Shown here: positions 44,701 through 51,410 of the stretch, in pieces
Layout of the letters: each line of letters begins with the position of its first letter
Position numbering within the stretch: position 1 is the first letter of the stretch
Assembly: GCA_019745775.1 (NCBI GenBank)
Contig: JAIESR010000006.1
Location: forward strand, 62,001-126,000
Reading direction: 5' to 3'
DNA length: 64,000 bases
From: Xanthobacteraceae bacterium
Lineage (GTDB): Bacteria; Pseudomonadota; Alphaproteobacteria; Rhizobiales; Xanthobacteraceae
The notes under the pieces: model-generated
Databases searched by the model: none
What the model saw: only the letters and a program-made list of their open reading frames with translations
What the model was told of the DNA's origin: nothing
Translations under genes and position numbers: made by a program

Positions 44701-45241
44701 CGGCTTCGTGGCGCCGCGCATGCAGGCCGGAGATGCCGGCGGCTTCTTCGAGCACGCGGCGGCGCTGCTCCGGCTTGGCCTGGATGATCTCGCCGATGCG
44801 GCCCTGGTGCACCAGCGCCGGCGAGCGCGAGCCGGTCGAGGCGTCGGCGAACAGGATGTTGACGTCGCGCGCGCGCACCTCGCGGCCGTTGATCCGGTAG
44901 GTCGAGCCCTTCTCGCGCTCGATCCGGCGCGACACGTCGAGCTGCTCGTGCTCGTTGAACTGCGCCGGCGCCCTGCGTTCGCGGTTGTCGATCAGCATCG
45001 CGACTTCGGCGTTGTTGCGCGACGGCCGGCCGTTGGTGCCGGAGAAGATCACGTCGTCCATGTCGGCGGCGCGCAGCGACTTGTGCGAGGTCTCGCCCAT
45101 CACCCAGCGCAGCGCTTCGACCAGGTTGGACTTCCCGCAACCGTTCGGCCCGACCACGCCGGTCAGGCCCGGCTCGATCAGGAAGTCGGTGGGCTCGACG
45201 AAGGATTTGAAGCCGAGCAGCCGCAGGCGCGTGAGTTTCAT
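41783..45241 (-). CDS. smc: Chromosome segregation protein SMC
   Basis: This 1152-residue protein is a full SMC: an N-terminal ATPase head with Walker A GVVGPNGCGKSNLVEALRW (about residues 28-46), a long coiled coil, a hinge near 500-650, the second coil, and the C-terminal head with signature LSGGEQALTALALIFAVFL and Walker B ICVLDEVDAPLDDHNIERF. SMC with ScpA and ScpB compacts and separates sister chromosomes. Its coils are rich in Ala, Glu and Arg. It reads leftwards after dsbA and the DUF721 gene, the usual order in Hyphomicrobiales. Its TAG stop lies inside the end of a dispersed repeat, so the last residue or two may differ from relatives. Confidence 0.98.
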   Translation of the reverse strand: MKLTRLRLLGFKSFVEPTDFLIEPGLTGVVGPNGCGKSNLVEALRWVMGETSHKSLRAADMDDVIFSGTNGRPSRNNAEVAMLIDNRERRAPAQFNEHEQLDVSRRIEREKGSTYRINGREVRARDVNILFADASTGSRSPALVHQGRIGEIIQAKPEQRRRVLEEAAGISGLHARRHEAELRLRAAEQNLARIEDVINQLAGQVDSLKKQARQAVRYRNIAAQVRTAEATLFHLRWVGANAELAEAEQARNVAVRVVGDRTGEQAQAQSRQAEASTAMPPLRDAEARAASGLQRLVIARETLEQEETRARNRMVELDQRLVQLAADIERERRQAADAEAALARFVEEEATLQREAAANAGKRTDADQRVAAADAVLAAAEKTFSELTATLAELTARRNQLQAAIDAQGRRRASLDQELSGVEAELTQLGVSTAGRPDLVALSQAADTAQAAVTEAEAVAVRAEAAHSAARQALDISRHPLLEAERRAQRLDTEAKTLAKLLHVDTKSLWPSVIDDIAVAKGYEAALGAALGDDLEATVDPSSPMRWAGATIEPGDPKLPDGAESLAQHVQAPAELGRRLAQIGVIEKSDAARLVPMLKPGQRLVSKDGDLWRWDGFLVAANAPTGAARRLAGKNRLADIEAELQTVRAEVDAKRAAVEAAEAEVRATSEAETDARAKWRDLQHAAAAAREQHANAEREAGRDAARVSALTEARTRLVASRDEANAALGEATRGIAELAAASEIEAKLGTVRGEIETHRVHLAEVRAEAQAFAREAELAARRLAQIGSERQGWTTRRESAASQLLTLEQRVEEAKTERASLDDAPAAFAEKRTALISEIETAEAARRAAADKLAEAENALAAADKDARAALEAVGAAREDAARAEERFVGANRRLADIEHEIKEMLEIEPAAVAELAEIKPGEALPAVADVEAKLDRIRRERERLGAVNLRAEEELREVETQHGNLTKERDDLVEAIKRFRQGIQNLNREARERLLASFEVVNGHFKKLFTELFGGGTAELQLVEADDPLEAGLEIIAKPPGKKPATLSLLSGGEQALTALALIFAVFLTNPAPICVLDEVDAPLDDHNIERFCDLLDTMTRSTDTRFVIITHNPITMARMNRLFGVTMAERGVSQLVSVDLEGAVKLREAS

Positions 45242-45248
45242 GGGGCAG

Positions 45249-45506
45249 TCATTCCAAAGTCACGACGTTGTCGACGGGATGGTTGCGATACCAGCCGGCG
45301 GCACCGGGCCCGAGCCAAATCGCGCACTGTCCCGTCGTTTTGCGCAGCACCACAAACTCCGGTGGACTCCGGTTCCAGCGGACTCGGACGAATCCAACAT
45401 GGACTCGCGCCCAGCTGGTGGGGTCGGGTGGGATGCCGCATCGGCGCGGAGAATGAATCGAACATATTGATTCCACAACACCAAACAAGCCGGTCGCCGC
45501 TCCCAT
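45249..45506 (-). CDS. Possible small protein upstream of smc
   Basis: This 85-residue frame ends seven bases before smc. The C-terminal half (VGFVRVRWNRSPPEFVVL, then IWLGPGAAGWYRNHPVDNVV) looks like a folded peptide, with many aromatic and branched residues. The N-terminal half (MGAATGLFGVVESICSIHSP) is less convincing and the start is unsure. No family is recognised. It could be co-translated with smc, or be a chance frame in a non-coding leader. Two other frames are also open over this stretch, which lowers my confidence. Confidence 0.35.
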   Translation of the reverse strand: MGAATGLFGVVESICSIHSPRRCGIPPDPTSWARVHVGFVRVRWNRSPPEFVVLRKTTGQCAIWLGPGAAGWYRNHPVDNVVTLE

Positions 45507-45843
45507 CCACGGCGCGCCATGCCTGGCGATCGATGCGGCCGTCTATCCGATACGTCTTTGAAATCGCAGTAGAGTTGAGTGTTGGCTTCGTTCTGCAAAA
45601 TCCGCCAGGTATCGCTGCGCGCTCTTACACCTCCGCACCGCTGCTGTAAGATTCCGGAATCGCCTAATTCCGCTTCAGTCTCAATGGGTTGATCGTGCAA
45701 TCTTACATTCTGACACCTCTTACCACTGGTCGCGGTGGTGGATCGGTCGACGATTTCGCATCCCAATGATTTTCACCGGCTGCCGCCCCGCGGGGAGGCG
45801 CAGACGGAATCGACAAGGATTAAGTTCCAAGGAATATAGGCTC
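45507..45843. other. Low-GC intergenic stretch between smc leader and dsbA terminator
   Basis: These 337 bases are clearly richer in A and T than their surroundings. I see no convincing gene, RNA or repeat in them. Read leftwards they would carry the smc promoter, because a terminator for the dsbA gene stands just upstream on that strand. Confidence 0.5.
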
Positions 45844-45872
45844 AAAAACGCCATGGGCAAGCCCCCATGGCG
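45844..45872 (-). terminator. Rho-independent terminator of the dsbA-like gene
   Basis: On the complement a 9-bp stem (cgccatggg with cccatggcg) with a 6-base loop is followed by TTTTT. It lies about 60 bases after the stop of the DsbA-family gene and separates it from smc. Confidence 0.85.
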
Positions 45873-45933
45873 AAGAAATGCGCACGCCATCCCCAGGTAT
45901 TCACCCGGGCCGTGGGATCGTGTCGGGACGCTG

Positions 45934-46587
45934 TCAGCCCTTCAGATAGGGTGCGATCGCCTTCTCGAAATCCTCGATCGTGAACACCCGCGGCGCCGGC
46001 TTGCCGTTGATGAAGAACGACGGGGTGGACTGCACGCCGAGCTTGATCGCCCGCTGCCGCACCTCCTCGAGACCGTCGATCAGGGTCTTGTTCTGGAGGC
46101 ATTCGTTGAACGCCTGCTCGCTCATGCCGGCCTGCTTGGCGATCGCGAGCAGCGGCGGCAGCGGCTTCTGGGTGACCCATTCCTTCTGCTGCTGGAACAG
46201 CGTCTCGATCATCGGGAAGTATTTGTCCGGGCCGGCGCAGCGCGCCAGGAGGAACGCCGCCAGCGCGAGCTGGTCGAGCGGGAACTCGCGGAAGATGAAG
46301 CGGACCTTGCCGGTGTCGACGTAGCGCTTCTTGAGCTCCGGATAGGTCTGGGCATGGAACGTCGCGCAGTGCGGGCAGGTCATCGAGGCGTATTCGATGA
46401 TGGTGACCGGCGCCTTTGCGTCGCCCACCGCCATCTCGCCGAGCGGCCCGGGCTGATCGATCGCGGCCTGCGCGGAGGCTTCCCCGACGATCGCAATATT
46501 GGCGAGGTTGCCGAGGGCCGCGTTCAGGGCCAGCGCACTGACGCCCGCCAGGGTCCCCAAAGCAAATTCGCGACGGGTGATTTTCAC
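45934..46587 (-). CDS. DsbA family thiol oxidoreductase, exported
   Basis: This 217-residue thioredoxin-fold protein has an export signal with twin arginines (ITRREFALGTLAGVSALAL, near residues 3-21). The redox motif CPHC stands in IIEYASMTCPHCATFHAQTY (about residues 79-82), and the cis-Pro lies in GVQSTPSFFINGKPAPRVF near the end. It should form or rearrange disulfides in the periplasm; the DsbA/Com1-like group with CPHC is common in Hyphomicrobiales. The GTG at 46587 has GGAG six bases before it; a GTG 33 bases upstream has none. It stands between smc and the DUF721 gene, the order conserved in the group, and a hairpin terminator follows. Confidence 0.9.
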   Translation of the reverse strand: MKITRREFALGTLAGVSALALNAALGNLANIAIVGEASAQAAIDQPGPLGEMAVGDAKAPVTIIEYASMTCPHCATFHAQTYPELKKRYVDTGKVRFIFREFPLDQLALAAFLLARCAGPDKYFPMIETLFQQQKEWVTQKPLPPLLAIAKQAGMSEQAFNECLQNKTLIDGLEEVRQRAIKLGVQSTPSFFINGKPAPRVFTIEDFEKAIAPYLKG

Positions 46588-46783
46588 AGAAGACTCCGTA
46601 GGTTGGATGGCCCGGTTCACAGCATGAGCCAGGCGCGGCCGGACCGCCCGACACTGACATTAGACGTCATCATTGTGGCAATGACGGACCGTCCGGCAAG
46701 GGGATTTTGGATGGTCACGCCGCTTTGATGGGGCCGCCGGCGGCGCAGCCGCCCTTGGCTTCAGGACCCAGCGCGCGGGCGCG

Positions 46784-47260
46784 TCAGTTCTTATCGACCG
46801 CGGCGCCGAGCCGCGCCAGTGCCTGGCGCAGCTTCTCGTCGCTGATCTCGGTCAGCGAGGCGGCGATGCGTTCCGCCGCCGCGTGGTCCGGCACCGGTGG
46901 CGTCGGCTTGTCGCGGCGGCCAAGCGGCGCCTGCCGCAGCCGCAGCTCCGCGACCGCCTGCCAGCCGAAGAAGCGGTTCACGCGCTCGAGGATGATCTTC
47001 GACAGGTGCTGGATCTCGATCGCGGTCGGCCCCTCGACCCGCAGCACCAGCGTGCCGGGCTGCTGGTCCTCGTTCTCGTAGGGGCGCGGCCACTGGATCT
47101 TCTCGGGCTCGCAATGGGCGGCGATCTCGGGCCCGGCGATCTCGTTCCAGCGCGTGACCAGCTCGGTCGCGGCGAAGCCCTGCTTCGCGAACGCGTCCTT
47201 GATGGTCTTGCGCAGGATGTCGGATAACGGCCGCGCCTGCGTCTTGCCGGGCTTGTTCAT
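46784..47260 (-). CDS. DUF721/DciA-like protein
   Basis: This protein of about 158 residues has the DUF721 domain: RPLSDILRKTIKDAFAKQGF, ELVTRWNEIAGPEIAAHCEP and GTLVLRVEGPTAIEIQHLSK, then ILERVNRFFGWQAVAELRLR. DciA-type proteins load the replicative helicase DnaB in bacteria without DnaC, so this could be the helicase loader or a paralogue. The frame is open to 47290, where its start would touch the divergent mutY start; the ATG at 47260 (MNKPGKTQ) is chosen, but 47278 is possible. Its neighbours mutY (divergent) and dsbA-smc (same strand) match the conserved order in Hyphomicrobiales. Confidence 0.88.
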   Translation of the reverse strand: MNKPGKTQARPLSDILRKTIKDAFAKQGFAATELVTRWNEIAGPEIAAHCEPEKIQWPRPYENEDQQPGTLVLRVEGPTAIEIQHLSKIILERVNRFFGWQAVAELRLRQAPLGRRDKPTPPVPDHAAAERIAASLTEISDEKLRQALARLGAAVDKN

Positions 47261-47288
47261 CGCGCGCCGCTCTGCCATCTCGGAACGC

Positions 47289-48386
47289 ATGACGGTAGCA
47301 GCAACGACAACCAGGCGAAAGCGCGCTGCGCCGCGGCGCGGTCCGCATCCGCTCGACCTGCTCGCCTGGTACGACCGCCATCGCCGCGTGCTGCCATGGC
47401 GCGCCAGGCCGGGCGAGGCGATCGATCCCTACCGGGTGTGGCTCTCCGAGATCATGTTGCAGCAGACCACGGTAAAGACGGTCGGGCCGTACTTCGCGCG
47501 CTTCCTCGCGCGCTGGCCGGACGTGCAGGCGCTCGCGGCGGCGCCGCTCGACGACGTGCTCAAGCTGTGGGCGGGGCTCGGCTACTACGCGCGCGCCCGC
47601 AACCTGCACGCCTGCGCGCAGGCGGTGGCGGCGCGCGGCGGCTTTCCGCGCAGCGAAGACGCGCTCACGGCGCTGCCTGGGATCGGCCGCTACACCGCGG
47701 CCGCGATCGTGGCGATCGCCTTCGACGCCAAGGCGGTGCCGGTCGACGGCAATGTCGAGCGGGTGGTGACGCGGCTGTTCGCCGTCGAGGAAGAGCTGCC
47801 GGCGGCCAAGCCGGAGATCCAGCGCCTGGCGCAGACGCTCGCGCCCGACGCGCGCGCCGGCGATTTCGCACAGGCGATGATGGACCTTGGCGCCACCATC
47901 TGCACGCCGGCGAAGCCCGCCTGCGTGCTGTGCCCCTGGACCGGGGATTGCGCGGCGCGGCGGCGCGGCGATCCGCAGAGCTTTCCGCGCAAGGCGCGCA
48001 AGCGGGAAGGGACGCTGCGGCGCGGCGCCGCCTTCGTCGCGGTGCGCGCCGACGGCTGCGTGCTTCTTCGCAGCCGCCCGCCCAAGGGCCTGCTCGGCGG
48101 CATGACCGAGGTGCCGACCACGGCGTGGTCGCACGATTTCGACGACACGCAGGCGACGAAAGACGCGCCGCGCCTGTCACGCGCGACGCCGAAATGGCGG
48201 CGCCTGCCGGGCGTGGTCCGCCATGTGTTCACGCATTTTCCGCTGGAGCTTGTCGTCTATGCGGCCAAGGTGCCGCGCAACACCGACGTGCCCGACGGCG
48301 CGCGCTGGGTCGCGATCGATGCGCTGCCGGGCGAAGCGCTGCCCACCGTCATGCGCAAGGTGCTTGCTCATGCGTTTGGCAGTTAG
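47289..48386 (+). CDS. mutY: A/G-specific adenine glycosylase
   Basis: This 365-residue repair enzyme removes adenine paired with 8-oxoguanine. The catalytic Glu lies in SEIMLQQTTVKTVGPYF. The helix-hairpin-helix is LPGIGRYTAAAIVAIAF, with the catalytic Asp in VPVDGNVERVV. The [4Fe-4S] ligands follow the MutY spacing C-x6-C-x2-C-x5-C in CTPAKPACVLCPWTGDC. A Nudix-like C-terminal domain (RGAAFVAVRADGCVLL to RHVFTHFPLELVVYA) recognises the oxidised base. The ATG at 47289 is divergent from the DUF721 gene. A block of MITE-like repeats lies downstream. Confidence 0.96.
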   Translation: MTVAATTTRRKRAAPRRGPHPLDLLAWYDRHRRVLPWRARPGEAIDPYRVWLSEIMLQQTTVKTVGPYFARFLARWPDVQALAAAPLDDVLKLWAGLGYYARARNLHACAQAVAARGGFPRSEDALTALPGIGRYTAAAIVAIAFDAKAVPVDGNVERVVTRLFAVEEELPAAKPEIQRLAQTLAPDARAGDFAQAMMDLGATICTPAKPACVLCPWTGDCAARRRGDPQSFPRKARKREGTLRRGAAFVAVRADGCVLLRSRPPKGLLGGMTEVPTTAWSHDFDDTQATKDAPRLSRATPKWRRLPGVVRHVFTHFPLELVVYAAKVPRNTDVPDGARWVAIDALPGEALPTVMRKVLAHAFGS

Positions 48387-48526
48387 AGTGCAGCGAGCAC
48401 GATCGCAGTCATTGAGCCCTCCTCCTTGCGGGCCCCACATGGGGGAGGGGGCGGGAGAAGCCGTGCCTGCCTTACACGCCGCAACACATGCCGGTCGAAC
48501 TTCGAGAGGACGATCGCGCCGCGGGT

Positions 48527-48734
48527 GTTCCCCTCCCCCTTGTGGGGAGGGGTCAGGGGTGGGGGTGGTTACTCAGGGCACGCTCGATCATTTCAAGCAC
48601 GCCATCGATATTTCCCCAGGGGGACTGAGCGGTCCAGCAGCGCCCACGTTCCCGGCCCGCGATCGCGCTTGGACATCGACGTTTCCCACGCGGGACCCCC
48701 ACCCCTTCCCCCTCCCCACAAGGGGGAGGGGAAC
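48527..48734. repeat. MITE-like element with 40-bp terminal inverted repeats, copy 1
   Basis: The ends of this 208-base stretch are inverted copies of each other over about 40 bases (48527-48566 with 48695-48734) with about two differences; each end is itself a hairpin, cccctcccccttgtgggg being the start. The unit, with a few flanking bases on both sides, is repeated at 48833-49075. It has no coding capacity. Part of a third right end is visible at about 48418-48484. Confidence 0.75.
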
Positions 48735-48832
48735 GGAGAGGCCGTGCCCGCCTTACCGCTTGCAGCGCGGCGATGCTGCTTGCGCGAACCGCGGACACCA
48801 ATCAAGCATTTGGGTTCGGTCGCGCCGCGGGT

Positions 48833-49075
48833 GTTCCCCTCCCCCTTGTGGGGAGGGGTCAGGGGTGGGGGTGGTTGCTCATGGCGCGCTCAATCACGTC
48901 AAGCACGCCATCGATATTGCCGACCAAATCGTTGTTCCGGAATCGCAAAGTTGCGGTGGTTCTGGGATCGATCGTCAAGCAGCGCCCACGTTCCCGGCCC
49001 GCGATCACGCTTGGACATCGACGTTTCCCACGCGAGACCCCACCCCTTCCCCCTCCCCACAAGGGGGAGGGGAAC
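48833..49075. repeat. MITE-like element with 40-bp terminal inverted repeats, copy 2
   Basis: This second copy has the same ends as the first (48833-48872 with 49037-49075). The inner part shares a stretch with copy 1, including cagcgcccacgttcccggcc, but has about 35 extra bases and several changes. The two copies lie in tandem, 98 bases apart, in the 724-base gap between the convergent mutY and SGNH genes. No gene is seen in the gap. Confidence 0.75.
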
Positions 49076-49110
49076 CGAGAGGCCGTGCCTGCCTTACATG
49101 CCGCAGGCGT

Positions 49111-49941
49111 TCAATTCCTTGCCGACGCGCTCAGCGGCGGGAAATAACCTTGCAACGTCTGCCATGCTGCGGTCTGGAGGAACTCCGCCGTCTCCTGGCT
49201 CAAGCCCGCCGTGTACTTCAACCCGACCGGCGGTTTGCGGAACAGCGCGCCATAGGTGGTGGCGGCGGCGAGATAGGTGCCGGCGAGGCTCGGATGCCGC
49301 TTGTCGGCGACATAGAGATTGAGCTCCGGCCGCCGCTCGATCGCCTTGGCGAAGGCGAGGCCGACCGGGATGACGAAGGCGTCGCTGTCGTTGCCGGCGG
49401 TGGTGTAGGCGTCGGCGAGCTGCGCCGTCATCTCGGGCGCGTCGGCATAGGCCCACGACATGAAGAACACCGGCCTGGTGCCGTATTTCCGCACGGTGGC
49501 CGCGTGCTGCTTCATCTGCTCGAAGAACACCGACTTGAGCTCGGGATGCACCGGGCACTGGCTGCAATCCATCATGATCGCGAGATCGAACAGGCGGTCG
49601 AGCTTGTTGAACACGATTTCGTTCTTGGCGTTGAACGAGTAGCGGCCGACCGCATTGGGCCGGAAATAGGAGCCGACGTCGTGCCAGTCGGAGCCCGAGC
49701 CGGAGATCGTCACCGAGGTCGAGCGGAAGGGATATTTCGGATCGGCGGCGCGGATCAGCTGCGTGACGTGGTTGTGCAGGCTATTGTTGTAATAGAAGAA
49801 GCTGTTGCCGATGTAGATCGCCGAGCGCGGATGCTCGACACCCGACTCCATGACCTTCGGCTTGACCTGCGCGGCGGCCGGCGTCGTTGCTGCGAGCGCG
49901 ATCAGCGCGGCGCCGAGGGCGCCGACCAAGTTCTTCGACAT
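49111..49941 (-). CDS. Exported SGNH-hydrolase-like protein
   Basis: This 276-residue protein has a signal peptide (about residues 1-25, ending AAAQ) and a probable SGNH fold. IYIGNSFFYYNNSLHNHV holds the block I serine, ISGSGSDWHDV and FFMSWAYAD may be blocks II-III, and ADKRHPSLAGTYLAA carries a histidine in the block V position. If so it is a periplasmic esterase or acyl hydrolase. The substrate is unknown. It lies 42 bases downstream of a Bug-type binding protein gene on the same strand and is probably in its operon. A conserved CSQCPVHPE stretch in the middle has two cysteines that may pair. Confidence 0.78.
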   Translation of the reverse strand: MSKNLVGALGAALIALAATTPAAAQVKPKVMESGVEHPRSAIYIGNSFFYYNNSLHNHVTQLIRAADPKYPFRSTSVTISGSGSDWHDVGSYFRPNAVGRYSFNAKNEIVFNKLDRLFDLAIMMDCSQCPVHPELKSVFFEQMKQHAATVRKYGTRPVFFMSWAYADAPEMTAQLADAYTTAGNDSDAFVIPVGLAFAKAIERRPELNLYVADKRHPSLAGTYLAAATTYGALFRKPPVGLKYTAGLSQETAEFLQTAAWQTLQGYFPPLSASARN

Positions 49942-49983
49942 GTGCGTTTCCTCGTGCTTTTTGGTCTGGACAAATTACTTGTG

Positions 49984-50955
49984 CTACTTCGCCTTGATGT
50001 TAGCAGTCTTGATCAGCTTCGCCCACTTGTCGCCTTCCGCGCGCATCTGCTTGGCGAACGCCTCCGCCGTGCCGCCGACGATGTCGAGGCCGAGCTGCGC
50101 GAATTTCTCCTTTGATTCCGGCGTCGTGATGATCTCGTTGATGTGCTTGTTGAGCAGCGCGATCACCTCCTTCGGCGTGCCCATCGGCGCCAGCACGCCG
50201 ACCCAGCCCTCGCCCTCCATGCCGGGGAAGCCGGCGGCGGCGATGGTCGGCACGTCCGGCGCGGACGACGACGGCTTCTCGCTCATCACCGCCAGCACGC
50301 GCAGCTTACCGGCGCTGGCCTGCGGCGCCGCCGCCGACATCGCCGCGAATACGATCGGCGTGTGACCGGAAATCCCGGCGGTGATCGCCGGTCCGCTGCC
50401 GCCATAGGGCACGTGCACGACGTCGAGATTGTGCGTGACGCGGAACTGCTCGCCGAGCAGATGCGACGGCGTGCCAAGCCCGGCCGAGGCGTAGCTGTAC
50501 TTGCCGGGATTGGCCCGGATGACCTCGATCAACTCCTTGACGGTCTTCGCCGGCACCGACGGATGTACGGCGAACGCGGACGAGAAGCTCACCGCCAGGA
50601 TGATCGGGTCGAAATCCTTGTAGGGGTCGAACGCGACCTTGTCGAACATCGAGGGGTTGATCACGAGATTGTTGACCGTGATGAGCAGGGTGTAGCCGTC
50701 GGGCGCGGCCTTGGCGGCCTGCGCGGTGCCGATATTGCTCGACGCGCCGACGACGTTCTCGACCACGAAATTGCGGCCGAGCCGTTCCGTCAGTCCTTGT
50801 GCAATCAGCCGGGCGGCGACGTCGGTCGGACCGCCGGGTCCGAACGGCACGATGATGCGCACCGGCCGGGTCGGGTAGCCTTGCGCCCAGGCCGCCTGCG
50901 GCGCCGCCAGGCCGGCCGCGGCGGCCGAAAATCGGAGGAATTCTCTGCGCTTCAT
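49984..50955 (-). CDS. Bug-family tripartite tricarboxylate transporter substrate-binding protein (second)
   Basis: This 323-residue Bug protein has a Tat-like signal (MKRREFLRFSAAAAGLAAPQ) ending AAWAQ, then the family opening YPTRPVRIIVPFGPGGPTDV. AAKAAPDGYTLLITVNN and the VPYGGSGPAITAGISGH block complete the pattern. The ATG at 50955 is chosen because the signal begins there; two ATGs lie upstream in frame. It differs from the Bug protein at 4379-5356 in its Tat-type rather than Sec-type signal, so cofactor or prefolding may matter. An SGNH-like hydrolase gene follows 42 bases later, suggesting that the ligand may be an ester or the product of one. No membrane subunits are near. Confidence 0.92.
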   Translation of the reverse strand: MKRREFLRFSAAAAGLAAPQAAWAQGYPTRPVRIIVPFGPGGPTDVAARLIAQGLTERLGRNFVVENVVGASSNIGTAQAAKAAPDGYTLLITVNNLVINPSMFDKVAFDPYKDFDPIILAVSFSSAFAVHPSVPAKTVKELIEVIRANPGKYSYASAGLGTPSHLLGEQFRVTHNLDVVHVPYGGSGPAITAGISGHTPIVFAAMSAAAPQASAGKLRVLAVMSEKPSSSAPDVPTIAAAGFPGMEGEGWVGVLAPMGTPKEVIALLNKHINEIITTPESKEKFAQLGLDIVGGTAEAFAKQMRAEGDKWAKLIKTANIKAK

Positions 50956-51057
50956 GGTCATCACTCTTGAACATCCTGCATTGAAAAGCCGCGCCACCAA
51001 TATACAACGGCTGTCGGCGATAAACTGCTCACGAAATCGGCAATCCGGGAGGATAAA

Positions 51058-51408
51058 TTGGCCATCCAGCGCTTCGAAACAGGATCACGTCTCAGCAAGA
51101 TCGTCATTCATGGCGACACCGTCTATCTGGCCGGGCTGACGGCAGACAAGACCGCGGGCCAGAGCGTCGGCGCGCAGACGCAGGAGATCCTCGCCGCCAT
51201 CGACGGGCTCCTGGCCAAGGCCGGCACCGACAAGTCGAAGCTCGTGCAGGCGACCATCTGGCTCCAGGACATCCGCACCGTCGACGAGATGAACAAGGTG
51301 TGGGACGCCTGGATGCCGCAGGGCTGCGCGCCGGCACGCGCCTGCATCGAGGCGCGGCTGCAATCGCCGGCCAAGATGGTCGAGATCCGGGTGACGGCGG
51401 CGAAATAG
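51058..51408 (+). CDS. RidA family protein (TTG start)
   Basis: This 116-residue protein is a RidA/YjgF-family member. IVIHGDTVYLAGLTADKTAG, AAIDGLLAKAGTDKSKLVQA and WDAWMPQGCAPARACIEARL are the family blocks. RidA proteins hydrolyse reactive enamine/imine intermediates of amino acid metabolism; the subgroup with TIWLQDIRTVDEMN may have other substrates. The start is TTG, supported by CCGGGAGG five bases upstream. It is divergent from the Bug gene. It is a paralogue of the RidA protein at 55058-55483 but only distantly related. Confidence 0.9.
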   Translation: MAIQRFETGSRLSKIVIHGDTVYLAGLTADKTAGQSVGAQTQEILAAIDGLLAKAGTDKSKLVQATIWLQDIRTVDEMNKVWDAWMPQGCAPARACIEARLQSPAKMVEIRVTAAK

Positions 51409-51410
51409 CG

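Noticed and set aside
42959-45649. An open frame of 896 codons on the + strand, opposite smc
   Set aside because: It lies entirely on the complement of smc, whose ATPase motifs are all intact. Its composition is a mirror of the coiled-coil codons (Arg, Gly, Leu rich). It is a high-GC shadow.
48418-49106. Regularly repeated blocks that might be a CRISPR array
   Set aside because: Units are over 200 bases, have inverted ends and lack short spacers; no cas gene is near. They are MITE-like elements.
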